A DNA stretch of 64,000 bases, taken from Phenylobacterium glaciei (GTDB lineage Bacteria > Pseudomonadota > Alphaproteobacteria > Caulobacterales > Caulobacteraceae). Location: contig NZ_JAGSGD010000001.1 in NCBI RefSeq assembly GCF_016772415.1, positions 1,761,501 through 1,825,500 of the forward strand, given 5' to 3'. Below are positions 58,425 through 64,000 of the stretch, piece after piece. A program made the position numbers and the translations under genes. How positions within the stretch are numbered: position 1 is the stretch's first letter; each line of letters opens with the position of its first letter. The notes below the pieces were generated by a model. It did not search any database. It was not told the origin of the DNA and saw only the letters and a program-made list of their open reading frames with translations.

Positions 58425-59218
58425 GCGAGCCGATCCACACCCGGCCCGACATCAGCTACGCTGACTACCTGGCGCTGGACCAGATCCTCAGCGCCCAGCG
58501 GCCGCGCTCGGACGAGCATGACGAGTTGCTGTTCATCGTCATCCACCAGGCCTCGGAACTGTGGCTGAAGCTGTCGATCCACGAGCTGGCGGCGGCGCGT
58601 GAGCAGATCGCCCGGGACGACCTCGGCCCCGCCTTCAAGATGATCAGCCGGGTCAGCCGCATCCAGGGCCAGCTGATCCAGTCCTGGGACGTGCTGGCCA
58701 CCATGACGCCGAGCGAATACCACGCCATCCGCCCGCACCTGGGCCAGAGCTCGGGCTTCCAGTCGCACCAGTACCGGATGCTGGAGTTCCTGATGGGGGC
58801 CAAGGACGCGGCGATGCTGGCGGTCCACGAGGGCACGGCCGCCCACGCCGACCTGGCCGCGGCGCTGGCCGCCGCCAGCCTCTATGACGAGTGCGTGCGG
58901 CTTTTGAAGCGGCGCGGGTTCGACGTGCCGGCCGAGCGGGACTGGTCGGAGGTCCACGTCGCCGACCCGGCCATCGTGGCGGCCTGGGCCGTGGTCTACC
59001 GCGACCCTGAACAGTACTGGGACCTCTACGAACTGGCCGAGAAACTGGTGGACCTGGAGTTCCGCTTCCAGCAATGGCGCTTCGCCCACCTGAAGACCGT
59101 GGAACGCATCATCGGTTTCAAGCCCGGCACCGGGGGCTCGTCGGGCGCCAGCTACCTGGCCAAGGCCCTGGAGGGCTCATTCTTCCCGGAACTGTTCCAG
59201 GTGCGGACGGGGCTGTAG
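58421..59218 (+). CDS. kynA: Tryptophan 2,3-dioxygenase
   Basis: A 265-residue heme dioxygenase: [39 protein letters not shown] (heme and substrate pocket), [43 protein letters not shown], and [19 protein letters not shown] (C-terminal substrate-binding segment). It opens the indole ring of tryptophan to N-formylkynurenine with O2, as a homotetramer with heme b. It starts within the kynU stop. The two genes form the standard pair, without formamidase. The DUF1905 gene begins 2 bases after it. Confidence 0.95.
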   Translation: MSEPIHTRPDISYADYLALDQILSAQRPRSDEHDELLFIVIHQASELWLKLSIHELAAAREQIARDDLGPAFKMISRVSRIQGQLIQSWDVLATMTPSEYHAIRPHLGQSSGFQSHQYRMLEFLMGAKDAAMLAVHEGTAAHADLAAALAAASLYDECVRLLKRRGFDVPAERDWSEVHVADPAIVAAWAVVYRDPEQYWDLYELAEKLVDLEFRFQQWRFAHLKTVERIIGFKPGTGGSSGASYLAKALEGSFFPELFQVRTGL

Positions 59219-59220
59219 GG

Positions 59221-59517
59221 ATGGAGTTCAGCTTCGAGGCCGAGGTCATCTATTGGCGCGGCCCGTCGCCCTTCTTCTACGCCCCGCTGCCGGCCCCGGA
59301 GGCCGAGGAGGTGCGGCGCATCTCCAAGGGGGTCACCTACGGCTGGGGCATGATCCCGGTGGAGGTCCAGCTGAACGGCGTGACCTTCACCACCGCCATG
59401 TTCGCCAAGGACGGCACCTACTACCTGCCCCTGAAGGCGGCGGTCCGGAAGAAGGCCAATGTGACGGCGGGGGATCGGATCGCCGTCGAGATGACTGTCC
59501 AGCCCGCGGGGCGGTAG
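59221..59517 (+). CDS. DUF1905 domain protein
   Basis: A 98-residue beta-barrel-like protein: FEAEVIYWRGPSPFFYAPLP, GWGMIPVEVQLNGVTFTTAMF, YYLPLKAAVRKKANVTAGDRIAVEMTV. The strand order and GWGmIPVEV...LPLKAAVRk match DUF1905, often fused to or next to YdeI/OmdA proteins. It begins 2 bases after the kynA stop in the same direction, so it may belong to the same transcript. Its end is 3 bases from the convergent NspC gene. Function unknown. Confidence 0.85.
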   Translation: MEFSFEAEVIYWRGPSPFFYAPLPAPEAEEVRRISKGVTYGWGMIPVEVQLNGVTFTTAMFAKDGTYYLPLKAAVRKKANVTAGDRIAVEMTVQPAGR

Positions 59518-59520
59518 CCG

Positions 59521-60693
59521 TCAGGACAGCCGGTCGCGGAAGTCGGCGTAGTCGAACTGGCGCACCAGGCGCAGGGCGTCGGTGTCGCTGTTCCAGAGCG
59601 CGATGGCCGGCAGGGGGACGCCGTTGAAGGTGTTGGTCTTGACCATCGAATAGTGAGCCTGGTCGAGGAAGGCGATGCGGTCGCCGGGCGCGGGCGCGCT
59701 CGCGAACACGTAGTCGCCGATGATGTCGCCGGCCAGGCAGGAGGGGCCTCCCAGGCGGGTGGCGACACCGGTCTCGGCCTCGCCCAGCATCGCCGGGCGG
59801 TAAGGCGCCTCGATGACGTCGGGCATGTGGCAGGTGGCCGAGATGTCGGTGACGGCGACGGGGATCGCGTTCTCGAAGGTGTCGAGAATCTCGCCCACCA
59901 GGATGCCGGTGTCGAGCGCGATGGCCTCGCCAGGTTCCAGATAGACCTCGACGCCGTACTGGGTGTGGATCTGGCGCAGCAGGGTCACCAGGGCCTCGGT
60001 GTCGTAATCCGCGCGGGTGATGTGGTGGCCGCCGCCGAGGTTCAGCCATTTCAGTTTCGGCAGGATCGCTTCGAGCTTCGGCTGCAGGGATTTCCAGATG
60101 CGGTGCAGGGGTTCGAAGCCCTGCTCGCAGAGGGCGTGGAGGTGCAGGCCGTCGACGCCGTCGAGGTGTTCCGGTCGCAGCTGGGAGACCGGGAAGCCAA
60201 GCCGCGAGCCGGTCTGGCAGGGGTCGTACTTGGCGACCTCGGCTTCGCTGTGCTCGGGGTTGAGGCGCAGGCCGATCTCGAACACCTCGCCGTCGGCGCG
60301 GGCCTTGGCGATCTCACCGGCGAACCGGGCGATCTGATCCGGTGAGTTGAAGATCACCGTGTCGGAGAGATGCAGGATCTCCGGCAGGTCGCCGGCCTTG
60401 TAGGCCGGCGAATAGGTGGTCAGCTCGCCGCGATAGTGCTCGCGGGCCAGCCGCGCCTCCCACAGGCCCGAGGCGCAGACGCCGTCCAGGTACTCCCCCA
60501 CCACGTCGGCCAGAGCCCACATGGAGAAGGCCTTCAGCGCCAGCAGCACCCGTGCGCCGCTGCGGTCGCCGACGTCCTTCAGGGTGGCCAGGTTGCGCCG
60601 CACCGCCGCCTCGTCGACGACGAAGCAGGGGGAGGGGACACGGGCCAGGTCGAACCGGGAAAACGCGCCGGGATCGCCGGCCTGGGTTTGCAT
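59521..60693 (-). CDS. nspC: Carboxynorspermidine decarboxylase
   Basis: A 390-residue fold-III PLP decarboxylase: PSPCFVVDEAAVRRNL, PLP lysine in ARVLLALKAFSMWAL (K54), LHLHALCEQGFEPLHRIW, LGGGHHITRADYD, CHMPDVIEAPYRP, and SCLAGDIIGDYVFA. These match NspC, which decarboxylates carboxynorspermidine and carboxyspermidine to norspermidine or spermidine. The preceding gene on the same strand is the matching dehydrogenase, 4 bases upstream. The two together form the CANSDH/CANSDC route that replaces S-adenosylmethionine-dependent spermidine synthase. ATG 60693 is normal. Confidence 0.92.
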   Translation of the reverse strand: MQTQAGDPGAFSRFDLARVPSPCFVVDEAAVRRNLATLKDVGDRSGARVLLALKAFSMWALADVVGEYLDGVCASGLWEARLAREHYRGELTTYSPAYKAGDLPEILHLSDTVIFNSPDQIARFAGEIAKARADGEVFEIGLRLNPEHSEAEVAKYDPCQTGSRLGFPVSQLRPEHLDGVDGLHLHALCEQGFEPLHRIWKSLQPKLEAILPKLKWLNLGGGHHITRADYDTEALVTLLRQIHTQYGVEVYLEPGEAIALDTGILVGEILDTFENAIPVAVTDISATCHMPDVIEAPYRPAMLGEAETGVATRLGGPSCLAGDIIGDYVFASAPAPGDRIAFLDQAHYSMVKTNTFNGVPLPAIALWNSDTDALRLVRQFDYADFRDRLS

Positions 60694-60697
60694 GGGC

Positions 60698-61903
<1,206 letters not shown>

Positions 61904-62240
61904 CTGTGCCCCTTCTGACGCGGAACGAATTTCCAGAACATGGCCACCCGCGGGTGGCGTTGCGGGGGGATTATCACGACGACGCCGGGTCCGCTAACCA
62001 CCCGCAGTAAACGCACTTGATGTCGGATCGTCTCACCCCCGTCCACTCCTGGGAGAGAAACCCATCGTGAAGCAGCCCCGGCGGAGGTTGCGCGTATTAC
62101 AGGCGTCGTTACGGCGACGACATCGCCCGGTCATATCGCGCGCCGAAAAAACGGCGGATCTCGTGCTCACCGCCCGTTCAGGTCGAACAGAGCTCTTGGC
62201 CCGGAACGATGCCACCTCTTCTCTGCACAGGGTCAAAGCT

Positions 62241-64000
62241 TTGAATTCCTCCCCCGCCCCCAACCGCGCCGCGGCCGTCCTTCGACTGCTCGCCGGCACG
62301 GCCGCAATCGCCTTGAGCACTGGCGCGGCCCAGGCCCAGACGGCCAAGGCCCCCGCGGCGGCGCTCAACCCCGCGCTCGACGACGAGACCGAGGTCGAGG
62401 AACTTGTGGTGGTGGCCGGGGCGCGCACCCTGCGGGGCTCGGTGGCGGGCGACATCACCCCTGAGGTCACCCTCTCGGCCCGGGAGATCCGGGCCTATGG
62501 GGCCGCCAGCGTCTCGGAGCTGCTGACCGCCCTGGCGCCCCAGACCGGCAGCGGCCAGGGCGGCGGTCGCCCGGTGGTGCTGATCAACGGCGCTCGGGCC
62601 TCCGGATTCGCCGAGATCCGCGACCTGCCCACCGAGGCCATCGCCCGGGTGGAGATCCTGCCCGAGGAGGTGTCGCTGAAGTACGGCTATCCCGCCGAAC
62701 AGAAGGTGGTGAACATGGTCCTGCGCCAGCGCTTCCGCGCCAAGCTGGCGGAGGGCTCGGTCCAGGCCCCGACCCAGGGGTCCGCCGGATCGACGGTGGC
62801 CGGGCACGCCGCCTATCTGCGCATCCAACGCGGCCAACGCCTGACCCTGGACGCCAAGGCCACCAAGACCGATCCGATCCTGGAGAGCGACCGTGACGTG
62901 ATCGGCGCCAGCCCCTACCGGAGCCTGCAGCCCGACACCACCAATGTGGTGTTCAACGGCGTCTACGCCCGGCCTCTGGGCAATGGCGTGTCGGGGACCC
63001 TCAACGGAACCTACGAATCCACCGACACCGAATCCAAGCTCGGCCTGTCGCCATTCTCAACCGAGGCCCTGACCCGGCGCTCCACCGCCGACAACGCCAG
63101 CCTGGCCGGCGCCATGAGCGGCGCCTATGCCGGCTGGCAGTGGTCCTATACCGGCGGGGTGTCGCGCAATGTGGCCAAGTCCTTCAACGACCGCGCCCTG
63201 GGCGCCGTGGCCTCTACCGACCTCACCAGGTCGGTGACCACCTCGGCCCAGTCCGACATCGTGCTGAACCGGGCCTTCCTGGACCTGCCCGCCGGCCATG
63301 TTGGCGCGACCCTGACGGGCCGCGTCTCGACCACCGAGCTGGAGAGCGAGGCCCTGCGCGCCGGGGTCAACACCAACACCGACCTCACCCGCAACATCGG
63401 CCAGCTACAGGCCAGTTTCGACGTGCCCATAACCCGGGCCGGCGAGGGCTTCGGCGAGACCATCGGCAAGCTCTCCAGCAACATCAATTTCGGCTACCAG
63501 CACCTGTCGGACTACGGCGACCTGGAGACAGTGGGGGCGGGGCTCAACTGGATGCCGGTCAAGCCGCTGCGCCTGCTGGCCTCGGTCAGCCGCACCGACC
63601 AGGCGCCCACCATCAATCAGCTGGGCGACCCCGTGGTGGCGACGCCGGGCGTGCGGGTGTTCGACCTGACCCGCGGCGAGACGGCCGACGTGATCCGGGT
63701 GAGCGGCGGCGCGCCCAACCTGACCGGCGGCCAGCGCGAGGTTCTCAAGCTGGGGGTCACCTACACCCCCTTCACCAAGACCAACCTGACCTTCCAGGCC
63801 AACTACGTCTCCAGCCGCACCGAGGACACGGTGGCGTCCTTCCCCTCGGCCTCGACGCAGGTGGAGGCGGCGTTCCCGGAACGCTTCATCCGCGACGCCA
63901 GCGGCCGGCTGGTGCAGATCGACGCCCGCCCGGTGAACTTCGCGCGTGAGTCGCGCGACGAGCTGCGCTGGGGCTTCACCTATTCGCGCAATGTCGGACC
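62241..64000 (+). CDS. TonB-dependent outer-membrane receptor, partial (3' end outside window)
   Basis: The open frame reads past the window end. From TTG 62241 a signal peptide is visible (LRLLAGTAAIALSTGAAQAQ), then the plug domain: VEELVVVAGARTL, LTALAPQTGSGQGG, RPVVLINGARASGFAEIRDL, and VEILPEEVSLKYGYPAEQKVVNMV. Beta-barrel strands follow (GGVSRNVAKSFNDRALGAV; LSSNINFGYQHLSDYGDLETV). A GTG at 62067 with GGGAGAG 9 bases upstream would give a 58-residue longer N-terminus before the signal; both starts are possible. TonB receptors import siderophores, vitamins or carbohydrates; no transported substrate can be assigned. About 340 bases upstream hold no gene. Confidence 0.8.
   Translation, partial: MNSSPAPNRAAAVLRLLAGTAAIALSTGAAQAQTAKAPAAALNPALDDETEVEELVVVAGARTLRGSVAGDITPEVTLSAREIRAYGAASVSELLTALAPQTGSGQGGGRPVVLINGARASGFAEIRDLPTEAIARVEILPEEVSLKYGYPAEQKVVNMVLRQRFRAKLAEGSVQAPTQGSAGSTVAGHAAYLRIQRGQRLTLDAKATKTDPILESDRDVIGASPYRSLQPDTTNVVFNGVYARPLGNGVSGTLNGTYESTDTESKLGLSPFSTEALTRRSTADNASLAGAMSGAYAGWQWSYTGGVSRNVAKSFNDRALGAVASTDLTRSVTTSAQSDIVLNRAFLDLPAGHVGATLTGRVSTTELESEALRAGVNTNTDLTRNIGQLQASFDVPITRAGEGFGETIGKLSSNINFGYQHLSDYGDLETVGAGLNWMPVKPLRLLASVSRTDQAPTINQLGDPVVATPGVRVFDLTRGETADVIRVSGGAPNLTGGQREVLKLGVTYTPFTKTNLTFQANYVSSRTEDTVASFPSASTQVEAAFPERFIRDASGRLVQIDARPVNFARESRDELRWGFTYSRNVG

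Overview
The window is GC-rich, densely packed alphaproteobacterial chromosome and looks like a member of the Caulobacterales (Caulobacter/Phenylobacterium type). The evidence is a fliX gene divergent from a flgI-rod-binding-flbY operon, TTAA-N7-TTAA-type CtrA boxes, a sigma-54-like flagellar promoter, a DksA with a degenerate zinc finger, a CYP153-type P450, the alternative (carboxynorspermidine) polyamine route, many TGATG/ATGA gene overlaps, and abundant palindromic intergenic repeats. No plasmid or phage backbone, IS transposase or CRISPR array was seen. The strain cannot be named from this sequence alone. || Layout. 1-11.5 kb: a partial MFS transporter, an ArsR regulator with an apparently leaderless promoter, a retropepsin-like protease pair, yghU-type GST, GIY-YIG protein, FMN riboswitch-ribH2-thioesterase, DUF2189, SOUL, alpha/beta hydrolase, YCII, GFA and HAD genes, separated by palindromic repeats. 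11.6-20.4 kb: an accessory-looking block with a methyltransferase, a phospholipase D-like enzyme, a TIR-TolB-like-TPR protein, a frameshifted hotdog thioesterase, a SLOG plus four-helix membrane protein, and a secreted protein made of three helical repeats. 20.4-24.3 kb: purB, a DapA-like aldolase and a CYP153-like P450. 24.4-27.5 kb: flagellar cluster and dksA. 27.7-37.3 kb: ABC-F ATPase, nadE, lipoproteins, GNAT, LOG, Atm1-like exporter and GFA. 37.4-44.2 kb: RND efflux pair, gloA, aldo/keto reductase and hydrolase. 44.2-51.2 kb: methyltransferase, DUF6880, DJ-1/GlxA divergent pair with a previously hidden Cys-rich mini-gene, TspO-like protein, tRNA-Asn and an AttH-like protein. 51.2-64 kb: possible CtrA-linked sRNA, Mur-ligase-like protein, glycosyltransferase, an Lva-like acyl-CoA kinase/dehydrogenase module joined to kynU-kynA, the norspermidine-route gene pair and a partial TonB-dependent receptor. 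|| How genes work together. The FMN riboswitch probably controls ribH2 and the coupled thioesterase. CtrA and sigma-54 signals lie in the fliX/flgI spacer. The RND permease and its adaptor form an operon behind a dyad. LvaA-like, DUF6285, KynU and KynA reading frames are joined by stop/start overlaps, with an acyl-CoA dehydrogenase divergent from them. || The best candidates for something undescribed are three. First is the PLD / TIR-TolB-TPR / hotdog / SLOG-4TM gene string (12.6-18.7 kb), where the last gene lacks a normal start codon and the hotdog gene has a frameshift. Second is the Cys-rich CxC mini-protein encoded 1 nt before a DJ-1 family gene. Third is a small RNA candidate with a strong terminator next to a perfect CtrA box. 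The repeat family also shows one copy flanked by a 24-bp direct duplication at a gene junction, which suggests the element was mobile.
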